Of a stretch of 64,000 nt of DNA, positions 36,538 through 48,285 are shown in pieces. The notes under the pieces were generated by a model. It did no database searches. It worked only from the letters and a program-made list of their open reading frames with translations, and had not been told where the DNA came from. Source of the DNA: Alteromonas macleodii (GTDB lineage: Bacteria; Pseudomonadota; Gammaproteobacteria; Enterobacterales; Alteromonadaceae); assembly GCF_903772925.1 (NCBI RefSeq), contig NZ_LR812090.1:4417902-4481901 (forward strand), read 5' to 3'. A program made the position numbers and the translations under genes. Within the stretch, counting starts at the first letter, position 1, and each line of letters starts with the position of its first letter.

Positions 36538-36963
36538 TTATGTGCCTATCCATGTTCGAACATAGTCTATAACTATTTTGTCTGCTTTTTCTTCACAATG
36601 CGCTATAAACTCCGAGATGTTCTGAGTACGCTCAAGCTCAAATCCCAGATTAATTTGCGGCGATTTAAAAAACTTCTGCGCGATATGTTCAACATCAGTC
36701 TCGTCATCTTCCAACCAGGTCTCGCTAAGTTGACTTCGCCGATCTAACTTTATAGGTGCTTTTATTTGATTGAAGGTATCGGAATTGGGAACTTGCCAAC
36801 CGCGCATGTCTACAAATAGGTGGAAGGGTCTACCTTTACGGGTTTTCAAGCAGTCAGAAAGTTTAGCGAGATACTGAATGTTGGTAGACATATCCCACTT
36901 GCCACGAAGCGTGACCAAGATACAATTTCTAAACGGCTCAATATGAAAAGGGGTCGTAGACAT
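36538..36963 (-). CDS. Uncharacterised STAS-like protein
   Basis: The 141-residue soluble protein has the look of a SpoIIAA/STAS-like fold: an N-terminal strand-rich part (NCILVTLRGKWDMSTNIQYLAKL) followed by FHLFVDMRGW and helices. There is no signal or membrane segment. The function is not recognised. It lies alone between speA and the pnt operon. Confidence 0.72.
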   Translation of the reverse strand: MSTTPFHIEPFRNCILVTLRGKWDMSTNIQYLAKLSDCLKTRKGRPFHLFVDMRGWQVPNSDTFNQIKAPIKLDRRSQLSETWLEDDETDVEHIAQKFFKSPQINLGFELERTQNISEFIAHCEEKADKIVIDYVRTWIGT

Positions 36964-37092
36964 TTATTCGTACATCTCTATGACTATATGAATAGTGAAT
37001 TCAACTTCTATAGCCTTCACATACTAAAACCGAATCCCGTTAATCACAACTAAAGTTGTAGTACATTGTAATCAGGTTTTATACCTTTAAAC

Positions 37093-37120
37093 AAAAGGCC
37101 TGCGTATACGCAGGCCTTTT
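37093..37120. terminator. Bidirectional rho-independent terminator after pntB
   Basis: AAAAGGCCTGCG and CGCAGGCCTTTT form a perfect 12-bp stem around TATA, giving A/T runs on both sides. It lies 31 bp after the pntB stop and ends the pnt operon. Confidence 0.88.
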
Positions 37121-37151
37121 AGTGGTTGCCTATAAGAGAATAGACATCGTA

Positions 37152-38540
<1,389 letters not shown>

Positions 38541-38551
38541 TTGCGTACTCC

Positions 38552-38833
38552 TTATTTATCTTTTTTCTTGAACATGCCAAGCATGCGATCGGTAACAAGA
38601 TAACCGCCCACTACGTTTATGCTGGCTAGCGCCACCGCAGCGGTACCAAGAATGGTGGTTAACAGATTATTGTCACTACCCGATGCGACTAATGCTCCCA
38701 CTAACGTAATACCCGATATTGCGTTAGAGCCTGACATTAATGGTGTATGTAATGTAGCAGGGACTTTTCGAATTAACTCAAAACCCAAAAAAGCAGCCAG
38801 CAGCACAATGAAAAGTAGGTAAATGATTTCCAT
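38552..38833 (-). CDS. pntAb: NAD(P) transhydrogenase subunit alpha part 2 (membrane)
   Basis: The 93-residue protein has three membrane segments and the typical PLMSGSNAISGITLVGAL motif of the membrane half of PntA. In E. coli this is fused to the NAD-binding part; here the alpha subunit is split in two genes, as in many bacteria. It sits 2 bp after pntAa and 11 bp before pntB. Confidence 0.96.
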   Translation of the reverse strand: MEIIYLLFIVLLAAFLGFELIRKVPATLHTPLMSGSNAISGITLVGALVASGSDNNLLTTILGTAAVALASINVVGGYLVTDRMLGMFKKKDK

Positions 38834-38835
38834 GA

Positions 38836-39993
38836 TTAGGCTCCTTTGTATGCGTTATTAAGCATGTCGTTGGTTATCTTGCCGTCGTGGGTAATTACAC
38901 AGCCAGCTAGAATGTCGTCTTCCAGATTCAACCCAAAGGTTTTGGTTTCATCCTCAAAGAACTCATCAACAAGGTTGTAGATGTTATTGGCGTACATGTC
39001 GGTGGCGGCTTTAGCCACAAACTGACTCCAGTTGCCGTTACCGATTACTTTTACACCACTAATTTCTACGGTTTCGCCCGCCACCGAACCTTCAACGTTA
39101 CCGCCTGATGTGGCCGCCATATCAACCACAACACTGCCTGGTTTCATCAGTGCCAGGGTGTCTTTTGAAATAAGAACAGGTGGTTTGCGACCAAATAGTT
39201 GGGCGGTAGTTATAACAATGTCAGAGTCGGCAATCGCGTCGCGCTGCGCTTCTTGTTGCTTTGCTTTTTGTTCGTCGGTCAGTTCTTTTGCGTAACCGTC
39301 CTTCGTTTGGCCTGTCTCCCCAATGTCGATTTTAAGGAACTTACCGCCTAGAGATTCTACTTGCTCTGCCACTACCGCACGGGTGTCGTAAGCAAGCACG
39401 TTTGCGCCTAAACGTTTAGCCGTTGCTATAGCTTGAAGGCCCGCTACACCTGCGCCAATAATAAATACCTTTGCTGGTTTTATAGTGCCTGAAGGAGTCA
39501 TCATCATTGGGAGTATTGATGGCAACTGATTAGCGGCCTGCATCACCATTACGTAACCGGCAAGACTGGCTTGAGAGCTCAATGCGTCCATTTTTTGTGC
39601 GCGAGAAGAGCGGGGGATCATCTCTACAGAAATTGCGGTTAGCCCTTTTGAGGCAATAGATTCAATAAGCGGTTGCTGAAAGAAAGGGTCAAGATGGCCT
39701 ACCACAATGGCCCCTTTTTTCATCAACGCTAGCTGCGCATCGGTGGGTTTATTCACCGCCACCAGCATATCTGCTGTTGATAATGCTTCATCTACATCAT
39801 TAATGATTGTTACGCCTGCGTCCTGATATTCTTTATCTGAATAACCCGCTCCCTTTCCTGCACCGGTTTCGAGCAATAAAGTCGCGCCTTTCTTCACCAG
39901 ACGCTGTGCACTGCTTGGCGTAGCAGCACAGCGCTTCTCCACATTATTTAGGGGATCTGGCGTTTTTGCTTCATTTAATATTATGATTTTCAC
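38836..39993 (-). CDS. pntAa: NAD(P) transhydrogenase subunit alpha part 1 (NAD-binding)
   Basis: The 386-residue cytosolic domain I binds NAD(H): RCAATPSSAQRLVKKGATL, PRSSRAQKMDALSSQASLAGY and a Rossmann GAGVAGLQAI motif are visible. I chose the GTG at 39993, which follows AGGAGG at 7 nt and begins VKIIILNEAKTPDP. An in-frame start at 40053 would add 20 unlikely residues. It heads the pnt operon. Confidence 0.95.
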   Translation of the reverse strand: MKIIILNEAKTPDPLNNVEKRCAATPSSAQRLVKKGATLLLETGAGKGAGYSDKEYQDAGVTIINDVDEALSTADMLVAVNKPTDAQLALMKKGAIVVGHLDPFFQQPLIESIASKGLTAISVEMIPRSSRAQKMDALSSQASLAGYVMVMQAANQLPSILPMMMTPSGTIKPAKVFIIGAGVAGLQAIATAKRLGANVLAYDTRAVVAEQVESLGGKFLKIDIGETGQTKDGYAKELTDEQKAKQQEAQRDAIADSDIVITTAQLFGRKPPVLISKDTLALMKPGSVVVDMAATSGGNVEGSVAGETVEISGVKVIGNGNWSQFVAKAATDMYANNIYNLVDEFFEDETKTFGLNLEDDILAGCVITHDGKITNDMLNNAYKGA

Positions 39994-40509
39994 ACACACC
40001 TCCTCACTTTTCGGCAACTTGAGAATGACACTGTCCAAATGCAACATAACCATTTAATTCGCTTATGCTTGGCATTCTCTGGCTAAATTACATTCAATTT
40101 TTAATTACCCGCCCTTTTCTTTTGATAGCCGGTTAGTACAGCACCGCTTTATTTTTAGGCGAATAGAGAGCAAAAGTACGCTAATCACTTATTCTTAACT
40201 ACTACATTTTCCTTACGACTAATAACTAATACGAATAAAGAAATGGCATACAGTCAACAAATGCGACCAATGGATACTCATTCACCATATGAATAAATGA
40301 AAATGCGTTCATTTTTTGCACAAAAGTAAACTTTGAACGTTGCTTTAAGAATGCTGTAAGAGCACTTTGTAAAATCTTCTAAGCGAACAATGGCGCGGTA
40401 AAAAAGTGAAAACTCGAATCGGGTTTATGAAAGTTTGTTAATCAAGGTTAGTGATCGAAACATAACCTCGCAGCGTTATAGCGCTGACCACAGCAAAGAG
40501 ACATTCGAC
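39994..40509. other. Intergenic stretch upstream of pntAa
   Basis: This 516-bp stretch should hold the pnt promoter. It is A/T rich; I see no ORF, RNA gene or clear operator in it. Confidence 0.4.
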
Positions 40510-40695
40510 ATGTTTGGACTTTTCAAAAACAACCCAACGAAAAAAATGCGCAAGTAATACGATGCTTTATTAGAAAAAGCCATGCATGCACAACGAAATG
40601 GCGATATCAAAACGTATTCGCTGCTAACGGCTGAGTCTGAGACACTTTGGAAAGAGATTGAAAAGTTAGAAAGCACAGACAACGCAAAAAAATAG
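40510..40695 (+). pseudogene. DUF6435/Lacal_2735-type small protein gene with a TAA
   Basis: Read through one stop, the frame encodes MFGLFKNNPTKKMRK, stop, then YDALLEKAMHAQRNGDIKTY and SLLTAESETLWKEIEKLES. This is the pattern of the DUF6435/Lacal_2735 family (MFGLFKKDP...YEALLEEAMHAQRNGDIKTYA), recalled from memory. The TAA at 40555-40557 is one base away from CAA (Gln) or AAA (Lys), which would fit there. A restart at ATG 40582 would give a 37-residue remnant. The family's function is unknown. Confidence 0.75.
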
Positions 40696-40792
40696 CCAAC
40701 GTCATTTTTAACTCGTTTTCTCGCCCTTTGTTATTTAAGCTCTTACAATGATGCCTCAAATATAAATGCATCAAACAATAAGGCGTTTTGAT

Positions 40793-41539
40793 ATGCAAAT
40801 AGGCAGTGCTATAACAGCATTTAAACAGTCCACTTCCAGGCTAATGTTCTTGGCCACCTGCGCGGTGTTGTCTAATGCAGCTTTCGCCATTGAGGCTGGC
40901 CAATATTACTATTTCATTTCTGATAAATGCGAAGCGAAGGGCCCTCAAACGCCTGAGGAACGCGGCGCAGTTACCCCTGATGTCATGCTGTTTGAAGTTG
41001 TACCAGCTGGGATAAGCGACTACTACGTAAACATGAACACAAGCGCACTGGTTAACTATGCAGAAGCAGGACAAGAGTACCTGTCATCATTGGAATCAGA
41101 GCAGGCTTATACCGCCGGCAAAACGCCCTCGAAAGACAGCCTTAGAAAAGATGGCAACGCCATCCAGCACGACTTCATGCTGCAGCGCGAAGCCGTAGAT
41201 TTGAAAACCTTAATTAATGTCTTAAACGGCTTTTCGCAGCTCCAATCTGATAAAGGCTACTTTTTTAAGAAAATTGTGGGGCTTTCAAATCCCAACGCTA
41301 AATTTAAAGCTATCACCCGAGTACGCTTAAGCGATATGGGTTATGAAAACCGTATGAAGCTAACTAGCTACACAAGCGACTATTTTATGCTTGATGAACA
41401 AGGCAAGGCACCTGATACGCCATTTATTACGGTAGATCACGGTGCCGCACTGCGCAATTCACTTCACGACACCAACAGCCCCTACGCGATATTTACCCAA
41501 AATTCAGTATGCGGTGAAAAATGGGAACCGGGGAATTAA
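40793..41539 (+). CDS. Exported protein of unknown function
   Basis: The product (248 residues from ATG 40793, which has AAGG upstream; 257 from ATG 40766) has a signal peptide ending SNAAFA. The mature part holds two cysteines far apart (in DKCEAKG and SVCGEKW) that could form a disulfide. No membrane segment or known motif is seen. Function not recognised. Confidence 0.78.
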   Translation: MQIGSAITAFKQSTSRLMFLATCAVLSNAAFAIEAGQYYYFISDKCEAKGPQTPEERGAVTPDVMLFEVVPAGISDYYVNMNTSALVNYAEAGQEYLSSLESEQAYTAGKTPSKDSLRKDGNAIQHDFMLQREAVDLKTLINVLNGFSQLQSDKGYFFKKIVGLSNPNAKFKAITRVRLSDMGYENRMKLTSYTSDYFMLDEQGKAPDTPFITVDHGAALRNSLHDTNSPYAIFTQNSVCGEKWEPGN

Positions 41540-41630
41540 TAAGGTAATTAGCCAAACCCTACTGTGAAAGTTTGTTGAAAGCGCCGGGCTTGGTTCGGCG
41601 TTAGTGGCTTTCGTTTTATACAATACGGTT

Positions 41631-41912
41631 TTAATTACTACGATAGAGCGTTTTAATAAGGTGGAAGCCGAAGCGTGTTTTCACTGGCCCGTGTACTTTA
41701 AGCACCTCTTTTTTAAACACCACATCGTCGAAGGCTTTTACCATTTGGCCTCTACGAAATTCACCAAGGTCGCCGCCCCGCTTACCCGACGGACATTTAG
41801 AATAACGCTTCGCCAAGGTAGCAAAGTCCTTGCCCTTTTTAAGCTGCTCTAAAATAGAAAGCGCTTCTTTCTCTGTTTTTACCAAAATGTGAAGTGCGGA
41901 TGCCGTTGCCAT
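41631..41912 (-). CDS. ppiC: Parvulin-type peptidyl-prolyl cis-trans isomerase C
   Basis: The 93-residue single-domain parvulin starts with [11 protein letters not shown] and has [16 protein letters not shown] and TRFGFHLIK, matching E. coli PpiC, a cytosolic folding helper. It has no signal peptide. It lies downstream of cyoE on the same strand but is separated by about 70 bp with a small hairpin. Confidence 0.96.
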   Translation of the reverse strand: MATASALHILVKTEKEALSILEQLKKGKDFATLAKRYSKCPSGKRGGDLGEFRRGQMVKAFDDVVFKKEVLKVHGPVKTRFGFHLIKTLYRSN

Positions 41913-41980
41913 GAAAATTCTCTGCCTTACGAAATAATTAGTGCCAATTATACCTCAGCACTAAAGTGCTATTCGCAATT

Positions 41981-42877
41981 TTACAGTGTAATAGCAAATA
42001 AACTGTTCACTGACGTGTGGTAGTCCACTGACATAGCAACAGATAACAGCGTTATATTTACAATGGAAAAACCAAATACTCGTTTTGCCCAGCCCTCTAC
42101 GTTGATGTCGGGTCTGTACCCACGCAGTGCCATTAATAACCACCAAAGGCTAGTTGCGAAAGCAACCGTTAAAAAGCCAATGCCCGTATAACCGCTAAGC
42201 GGAAGCAGCATTACGACCAAAGCAAATAATGCAATATGAAGAACAATATGGCGTTTTGCTTTCGCAATACCTTGGGATACAGGCAATACGGGAATATCCG
42301 CCGCCTTGTAGTCGTTATACCTAAAGATAGCGATGGCGTAAGAATGGGGCATTTGCCAAATACTGAACATTCCCAGCAAAATAGCTGCGGCCGTATCAAA
42401 CTGACCGCTCGCCGCGCAATAACCAACTACAGGTGGAACAGCACCGGAAAGACTGCCTACAAACGTGCCATATACCGAGTTCCGCTTCATATACAGGCTG
42501 TACACACCCACATAAATAACGTAGCCAAAGGCGGCAAAAAATACGGCGGTAAAGTTGGTGTAAAGTGCTAACAAACCAAACCCGGCGATGCCTAGCACTG
42601 CACCGTGCAACATTGCAGTAAGTAATGGCAACTCGCCTGTCACCGTAACCCGATTTGCGGTGCGCTGCATTTTTCCGTCTATGTCTCGGTCAATGCAGTT
42701 GTTAATTACGCACCCCGACGCCACCACCAGCGACAAACCGATAAGCGTGGCAAGCAGCAACCAATAATCTATTTCGCCACGGGACGCTAGCAAGAAACCA
42801 CCCGTTACTGAAATAGCATTGCCCATTATGATGCCGGGCTTAGTGACTGACAGGTAACGTTTATAAGTAGAGGTCAT
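41981..42877 (-). CDS. cyoE: Protoheme IX farnesyltransferase
   Basis: CyoE attaches a farnesyl group to heme b to make heme O for the cytochrome bo oxidase. The product (298 residues from ATG 42877) has about eight membrane helices, the prenyltransferase motif [17 protein letters not shown], and [10 protein letters not shown]. The frame is open 10 codons further upstream, but the family starts near [15 protein letters not shown]. It is separated from cyoD by about 200 bp containing a hairpin. Confidence 0.97.
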   Translation of the reverse strand: MTSTYKRYLSVTKPGIIMGNAISVTGGFLLASRGEIDYWLLLATLIGLSLVVASGCVINNCIDRDIDGKMQRTANRVTVTGELPLLTAMLHGAVLGIAGFGLLALYTNFTAVFFAAFGYVIYVGVYSLYMKRNSVYGTFVGSLSGAVPPVVGYCAASGQFDTAAAILLGMFSIWQMPHSYAIAIFRYNDYKAADIPVLPVSQGIAKAKRHIVLHIALFALVVMLLPLSGYTGIGFLTVAFATSLWWLLMALRGYRPDINVEGWAKRVFGFSIVNITLLSVAMSVDYHTSVNSLFAITL

Positions 42878-43027
42878 GGGTAAAATCCAAAATAAGAATG
42901 CGCTCATTTAGGCGCGTATCAAGGTGTACTGAGAAGTCCCAATGTTGCTCCCCAATAGGTTGCACCAATAGAAGGGCGAAACATGAGGGCCTAACGTACT
43001 GACCGCGATGAAGTAAACACATTGAAA

Positions 43028-43049
43028 AGCCTGACATGATCGTCAGGCT
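43028..43049 (-). terminator. Hairpin between cyoD and cyoE, possible terminator or attenuator
   Basis: AGCCTGAC and GTCAGGCT form an 8-bp perfect stem with a 6-nt loop, followed on the minus strand by TTTC. It may set the heme O synthase level lower than the oxidase subunits. Confidence 0.6.
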
Positions 43050-43073
43050 AGACCACGTATACACAGAGATTTG

Positions 43074-43445
43074 CTAATACATCATCATGGCGTTCGATTC
43101 GTAGATGATCCAAACGGATAACCCCACCACCATGAAAATAATGAGCGCACTGAATAGAAAGGAGAACGTATTGGCTCTGCCTTCCTCGGTTACAAAGTTA
43201 AGGTGCAGGAAATATTTAAGATGCACCCAAATTTGAACTAAGCCCAGGGTAACCACGCTCCAAATGGTGGTGACTTTAGAAAAATCACCATTCATCACCA
43301 AAGTAAACGGAATAGCGGTAAGTATCACAGATAAAATGAAACCAATAACATAAGACTTCACATCGCCATGTGCGTCATCACTATTGTGGGTCGATGAAGC
43401 ATGACCGTCCGTATTTGAAGCTAATTTTGCATCGTGTAACGCCAT
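43074..43445 (-). CDS. cyoD: Cytochrome bo ubiquinol oxidase subunit IV
   Basis: The 123-residue product (start ATG 43445) has three membrane helices and the subunit IV pattern VKSYVIGFILSVILTAIPF and WVHLKYFLHL. It is the small accessory subunit needed for oxidase assembly. Its start overlaps the cyoC stop by one base (TAATG). A longer in-frame reading to 43511 lies inside cyoC and is unlikely. Confidence 0.95.
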   Translation of the reverse strand: MALHDAKLASNTDGHASSTHNSDDAHGDVKSYVIGFILSVILTAIPFTLVMNGDFSKVTTIWSVVTLGLVQIWVHLKYFLHLNFVTEEGRANTFSFLFSALIIFMVVGLSVWIIYESNAMMMY

Positions 43446-44062
43446 TACATTGCCCCCATTAAGTACACTACGGTAAATACACATATCCACACGATATCGA
43501 GGAAGTGCCAAAACAGACTTAAGCAGCTTAATCGAGTAACCGTTTGCTCACCTAAACCTCGGCGGGTTACTTCAATAAACATGATGGTCATCCAAATAAG
43601 ACCTGCGGTAACGTGCAGTCCGTGCAGCCCTACTAACGAGAAAAACGCCGTTAAAAACGCACTTTGCTGCGGCCCGTTACCATGCACAATAAGGTGATGG
43701 AACTCGTATACTTCCATACCGATAAAACACGCTCCCAGTGCCCATGTCACTGCCAGCCAAGTAAGTGCACCTGACTTGTTTTGTCGGTGAGCGCAAATCA
43801 TGGCGAAGCCAAAGGTGATACTGCTTAGAAGCAACGCGGCGGTCTCCACAGCCACAAAGTTGAGTTCAAAAATATCTTTGCCAGACACACCGCTTGCCGT
43901 GTTCATGAACAGCACCGCGTAGGTAGCAAAAAAAGATGCAAACAACAAACAGTCGGTCATTAAATACAACCAGAAACCAAACACCGTGTTGTTCTCATGG
44001 TGTTCTTCGTGTACATGCTCATGTGGCATTGGCACTGTATTTGATGATGCAATAGTACTCAT
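43445..44062 (-). CDS. cyoC: Cytochrome bo ubiquinol oxidase subunit III
   Basis: The 205-residue protein has five membrane helices and the typical [24 protein letters not shown] and [12 protein letters not shown] segments of heme-copper oxidase subunit III. Its start overlaps the cyoB stop (ATGA) and its stop overlaps cyoD, so translation is coupled. Confidence 0.97.
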   Translation of the reverse strand: MSTIASSNTVPMPHEHVHEEHHENNTVFGFWLYLMTDCLLFASFFATYAVLFMNTASGVSGKDIFELNFVAVETAALLLSSITFGFAMICAHRQNKSGALTWLAVTWALGACFIGMEVYEFHHLIVHGNGPQQSAFLTAFFSLVGLHGLHVTAGLIWMTIMFIEVTRRGLGEQTVTRLSCLSLFWHFLDIVWICVFTVVYLMGAM

Positions 44063-46047
44063 GAGCGACCTCCCACTGTATTAGCACTTAGGTGCGTAGC
44101 TTCAACTCGTTCAACCTCATCTACCTGCACGTAGTAATCAACATCCGAGGTATAACAACGTTTTATAAACACCCCTATTCCTGCGACTAGACCAGCAATA
44201 GCTAGCCACCAGATATGCCAAATAAGGGCGAAACCCATAACGGTAAAACTCATACTCATAAACACACCGGCTGAGGTGTTTTTGGGCATATGTATAGGTG
44301 TGTATTTCTCTGGGCGTTGATACGACTCGCCCCGTTCTTTCATATCCGTCCATGCATCGATGTCTTTCACGTGCGGTATGTTGGCAAAGTTATAGAACTG
44401 AGGTGGTGATGCTGTTGACCACTCTAGCGTGTGACCATTCCACGGATCGCCTGTTGTGTCGTTGAGCTTTTCTCTGTTTTTAAAGCTTACAAATAGCTGA
44501 AGTAGCTGGAAGAAAATGCCAATTGCTATAACAAACGCACCAAATGCAGCAATGTATAACCAGATATTCCAGTCAGGATTGTTTGTGTGATTTAAGCGGC
44601 GTGTCATACCCAAGAAGCCAAGCACATAAAGGGGCATGAACGCCAAAAGGAAACCAATTTGCCAGCACCAAAAGGCTGCTTTTCCGGTTTTTTCGTCAAG
44701 CTTAAAGCCCATGGCTTTCGGGAACCAAAACGCAAAGCCCGCCAGGTAGCCGAACACGGCGCCACCAATAATGGTGTTATGAAAATGGGCAATAAGGAAT
44801 AGGCTATTGTGCAGTACGTAGTCAGCACCAGGAATGGCAAGTAACACCCCTGTCATACCGCCGATAGTGAAAGTCACCATAAAACCTAACGTCCATAGCA
44901 CAGGCACACTTAGTACAAGACGGCCTCGATACATGGTGAACAACCAGTTAAATAGTTTCACACCCGTGGGTACGGCAATAACCATGGTCATAATGCCAAA
45001 AAAGGCATTCACATTGGCGCTCGACCCCATGGTAAAGAAGTGGTGCAGCCACACAATAAAGCCTAGAATGGCAATGGCGCCCGATGCGTAAACCATCGAC
45101 TTGTAGCCAAACAAACGCTTAGCGGTAAACGTCGATATAACCTCTGAGAAAATACCAAATGCAGGCAGTACCAGAATATAAACTTCAGGGTGTCCCCACG
45201 CCCAGAATAGGTTGATATACATCATAGAGTTACCGCCGGCTTCATTCGTAAAGAAATGGAAGTCCATGTAGCGGTCTAGGGTTAGCATAGCCAACACAGC
45301 GGTAAGAATAGGGAACGACGCGGCAATCAGTATATTCGCCCACGTACAGGTCCATGTGAAAATAGGCATTTGCATTAACTTCATGCCTGGTGCACGCATT
45401 TTAAACACGGTAACTAAGAAGTTTACGGCAGTTAAAAGGGTGCCGAGCCCGGATATCTGCAGGGCCCATATGTAATAGTCGACGCCAACCCCGGGACTAA
45501 ACTCCAACCCGGCTAGAGGCGGATAAGCAACCCACCCTGTTTTTGCGAATTCACCTAACCCTAAAGACACATTTACTAGAATTGCGCCACCTGCGGTTAG
45601 CCAAAAACTTAAGTTATTTAAAAAAGGAAACGCCACATCACGAGCACCAATTTGCAGAGGCAAAATGATGTTCATCAAGCCAATCATAAACGGCATCGCC
45701 ATGAATATGATCATGATAACGCCATGAGCTGTGAAGATTTGGTCGTAGTGCTCTGGCGGTAGATAGCCGGGCGCACCATTGGTTGCCATTGCAAGCTGAG
45801 TACGCATCATAATGGCGTCGGCAAAGCCGCGCAGCAGCATGATCATAGCCAGCACAATGTACATAATGCCAAGACGTTTGTGGTCGACAGACGTGATCCA
45901 GTCAAACCACAGGGTACCCCACTGTTTGTGTTTGGTGATTAGCATGGCTATAACCACACCAAGCAGTGCCACTACGGCAAGTGTCACCATGATAATGGGC
46001 TCGTGATAGGGCACGGCCTCTATAGATAATTTACCTAAAAAAGACAT
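44059..46047 (-). CDS. cyoB: Cytochrome bo ubiquinol oxidase subunit I
   Basis: The 662-residue catalytic subunit carries the heme-copper centre that reduces oxygen to water and pumps protons. It has about 15 membrane helices and the conserved histidines: AHGVIMI near residue 105, WGHPEVYIL for CuB and the cross-linked Tyr, LHHFFTMG, and LIAHFHNTI for the hemes. It starts 2 bp after cyoA. Confidence 0.99.
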   Translation of the reverse strand: MSFLGKLSIEAVPYHEPIIMVTLAVVALLGVVIAMLITKHKQWGTLWFDWITSVDHKRLGIMYIVLAMIMLLRGFADAIMMRTQLAMATNGAPGYLPPEHYDQIFTAHGVIMIIFMAMPFMIGLMNIILPLQIGARDVAFPFLNNLSFWLTAGGAILVNVSLGLGEFAKTGWVAYPPLAGLEFSPGVGVDYYIWALQISGLGTLLTAVNFLVTVFKMRAPGMKLMQMPIFTWTCTWANILIAASFPILTAVLAMLTLDRYMDFHFFTNEAGGNSMMYINLFWAWGHPEVYILVLPAFGIFSEVISTFTAKRLFGYKSMVYASGAIAILGFIVWLHHFFTMGSSANVNAFFGIMTMVIAVPTGVKLFNWLFTMYRGRLVLSVPVLWTLGFMVTFTIGGMTGVLLAIPGADYVLHNSLFLIAHFHNTIIGGAVFGYLAGFAFWFPKAMGFKLDEKTGKAAFWCWQIGFLLAFMPLYVLGFLGMTRRLNHTNNPDWNIWLYIAAFGAFVIAIGIFFQLLQLFVSFKNREKLNDTTGDPWNGHTLEWSTASPPQFYNFANIPHVKDIDAWTDMKERGESYQRPEKYTPIHMPKNTSAGVFMSMSFTVMGFALIWHIWWLAIAGLVAGIGVFIKRCYTSDVDYYVQVDEVERVEATHLSANTVGGRS

Positions 46048-46049
46048 GA

Positions 46050-46991
46050 TTATTGTGCATCCTCTTGATGATGACGGTGTTGCATTTGAGGCATTGTGTG
46101 ATGCTCGCCGGTTGCGGCATTTTCTGGCTTGCTGTAGAAATCCATAGAGCCATGATCTTTCATGTACTTCATCACGATGTCGTGAAAAAGGCCTTCACTA
46201 ACGTTGCTGTAGTAAGTCACAGGATTGTTTTCACTTGGTTTGGCCAGTTGCTCATAAGACGCCGAAGTTAACGGTGTTTGTGCTTGCTTTACGCTTGCAA
46301 CCCAATCGTTAAAGTCGCCCTCGGTAGGTGTGGCGATAGCGTTGAATTTCATTCCCGTAAAGCCCGCGCCACTGTAGTTTGACGAAATACCTTTATACGT
46401 TCCTGGCTCGTCTGCGATAAGGTGAAGCTTAGTTTCCATACCAGCCATGGAATAAATTTGGCTTCCCAACTGAGGAATGAAAAACGAATTCATAGTGCTT
46501 TCAGAAGTGATTTTAAACGCCACAGGTTTATTAGCGGGAAACACCAATTCATTGACCGTTGCAATACCTTGTTCAGGGTAAATAAACAGCCATTTCCAGT
46601 TGAGCGATACCACCTCAACAGTAAGGTGTTCTCCTTTGCCTTCTAGCGGCGAATAGGGGTCGAGCGCATGTGTCGAGCGCCATGTTATTACGCTTAATGA
46701 AATGACAATTAAAATTGGAATAGACCATACAATGGCTTCTATCTTCGTAGAGTGTGCCCATTTAGGGGTGTAAATTTCAAAGTCGCGGCTAGCACGATAT
46801 TTCCACGCAAAGTAAAGCGTAAGCACAATAACGGGAACAACAACAATCAGCATCAGAATGGTACAAAGAATAATAAGATTCTTTTCATCCATGCCCACTT
46901 GCCCTTTGGGGTCAAGCACGCCACCGCTGCAACCGGCTAACGTAAGCCCAGCACCAGCAACAATCAAAGTAAAAAGGTTACGAATAGACAA
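46050..46991 (-). CDS. cyoA: Cytochrome bo ubiquinol oxidase subunit II
   Basis: The 313-residue lipoprotein subunit has a signal peptide with lipobox LAGC, two membrane helices (about 40-65 and 85-105) and a periplasmic cupredoxin-like domain that, as usual in quinol oxidases, lacks the CuA ligands. The start codon is TTG (46989-46991) with GGAAC upstream. It heads the cyoABCDE operon. Confidence 0.97.
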   Translation of the reverse strand: MSIRNLFTLIVAGAGLTLAGCSGGVLDPKGQVGMDEKNLIILCTILMLIVVVPVIVLTLYFAWKYRASRDFEIYTPKWAHSTKIEAIVWSIPILIVISLSVITWRSTHALDPYSPLEGKGEHLTVEVVSLNWKWLFIYPEQGIATVNELVFPANKPVAFKITSESTMNSFFIPQLGSQIYSMAGMETKLHLIADEPGTYKGISSNYSGAGFTGMKFNAIATPTEGDFNDWVASVKQAQTPLTSASYEQLAKPSENNPVTYYSNVSEGLFHDIVMKYMKDHGSMDFYSKPENAATGEHHTMPQMQHRHHQEDAQ

Positions 46992-47138
46992 AACAAGTTC
47001 CTATAACCCACAAGTTAAACGGCGATGACTGAGCAGTTCGGGAAGGAACTACGGGTTTACAGCATCGAAAAACGCACCAAAAGTGGCGTTATTACGCTTA
47101 AAGCGCAGCACTCATGGTGTCTAATAAATCGGAGACGT

Positions 47139-47546
47139 TTAACTAAAAAGCGGGGGCGCTCGGCTGCCAACCGTTTGAACAAAAGGCTGAGGAGATGTAG
47201 GGCAAAGGTAAGGGATAGGCTGGCGCTGTTTTGTTATTTGCGCCTTTGCTATAGCCGTGGCTTTAACCAATAAACCGACTAATACCAACGCGATAGTGGG
47301 AACGATAAATTGTGAAAGCGTGTGATTAGCAAGTGCAATAACGAAAGGCTCGAAAACCAAGCTTTCATTAAATGCACTGACAAACTCTGTAGCGTCGGCC
47401 ATGGCGCCACTAATAACTAGCGCAACATTCAGCAACAGCACCATATTAGCCAACCACAGCATAGCGCCTACACCATTAGTGTAGTTTACTGCGGGTCTAA
47501 TTAATGAATTCAATTCGCTTAAAAAAGCGAAAGAACGTGGTGCCAT
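47139..47546 (-). CDS. Small membrane protein of unknown function
   Basis: The 135-residue frame has two strong hydrophobic segments (about 29-48 and 80-100) and an unremarkable tail. It has no recognised family. It lies about 150 bp upstream of cyoA on the same strand, so it could share its promoter, but a link to the oxidase is only positional. Confidence 0.5.
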   Translation of the reverse strand: MAPRSFAFLSELNSLIRPAVNYTNGVGAMLWLANMVLLLNVALVISGAMADATEFVSAFNESLVFEPFVIALANHTLSQFIVPTIALVLVGLLVKATAIAKAQITKQRQPIPYLCPTSPQPFVQTVGSRAPPLFS

Positions 47547-47973
47547 AGTAAGTAGTATGCCTTATAAAAAATGCACTAGTTACCTACTTCAAAGATGAAG
47601 CAGGTGTGGCAGGTTAAAGGCAATTTTTATCGAGCACAAGTCACTCGTTGATTACTCTCAAGCTATTCTCTTTGCATTTAAATGAAAAATTTTCCATTTA
47701 TTTAACATGTGAGGATTACTCTTCCAAATTATGCAGTCTGCTTTACTTACGCTGTACCTTTTGTTTTTAGGAATTTCATGATCATTTAACGTGAAACTTG
47801 CTTCTTCTTGAAAGAAAGCAATGTAAATTTTTCGTTTATAAAAACTAAGTAAAACATAGAACGCTGGAAAGTTTATAATGCGTTAAGCTTCCGATAAATA
47901 CGATGAAACACACAAGGTTTTTCTAGTTGGCTATAGGTATGTTCTCAATACGCCAAAGCACGTATAACATTGC
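47547..47973. other. Intergenic stretch before the VapBC locus
   Basis: About 430 A/T-rich bases between the membrane-protein gene and the vapB operators. No ORF, RNA gene or repeat was recognised. It is the boundary between the housekeeping genes and the accessory stretch. Confidence 0.4.
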
Positions 47974-48027
47974 TTGGTATATGCCTTTGCCATATACCAA
48001 TTTTATGTATATAGTAATGCTATATAC
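47974..48027 (+). promoter_or_regulatory. Two inverted repeats, likely VapBC operators
   Basis: TTGGTATATG (47974-47983) pairs with CATATACCAA (47991-48000), and GTATATAG (48007-48014) pairs with CTATATAC (48020-48027). Both lie just before vapB and share the half-site GTATAT. Antitoxin-toxin complexes usually repress their own promoters through such paired palindromes. Confidence 0.8.
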
Positions 48028-48045
48028 CAACTAAGGGGTGTATAA

Positions 48046-48285
48046 ATGACGACAGCTAAAATTTTTATGAATAACCGCTCTCAAGCAGTTAGGATGCCCG
48101 CAGAAGCACGATTTGAAGAATCTGTTAAAGCAGTTAATGTTCGGGTTGTAGGTAAGGAAAGAGTATTAAGTCCTATTGAGAATACTTGGGATAGCTTTTT
48201 TGAATCAAGCAATTCTGTAACAGGTGATTTTATGAATGAAAGGGCGAGTCAAGAACAAACTGCTCGAGAAAGTTTTGATGATTAA
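48046..48285 (+). CDS. vapB: VapB-type antitoxin (VagC/AbrB-like)
   Basis: The 79-residue protein starts TTAKIFMNNRSQAVRMP, the swapped-hairpin AbrB-type DNA-binding domain of VapB/VagC antitoxins, and ends in a tail (WDSFFESSNSVTGDF) typical of toxin-binding segments. Its stop overlaps the vapC start. Two palindromes upstream are likely its operators. Confidence 0.93.
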   Translation: MTTAKIFMNNRSQAVRMPAEARFEESVKAVNVRVVGKERVLSPIENTWDSFFESSNSVTGDFMNERASQEQTARESFDD

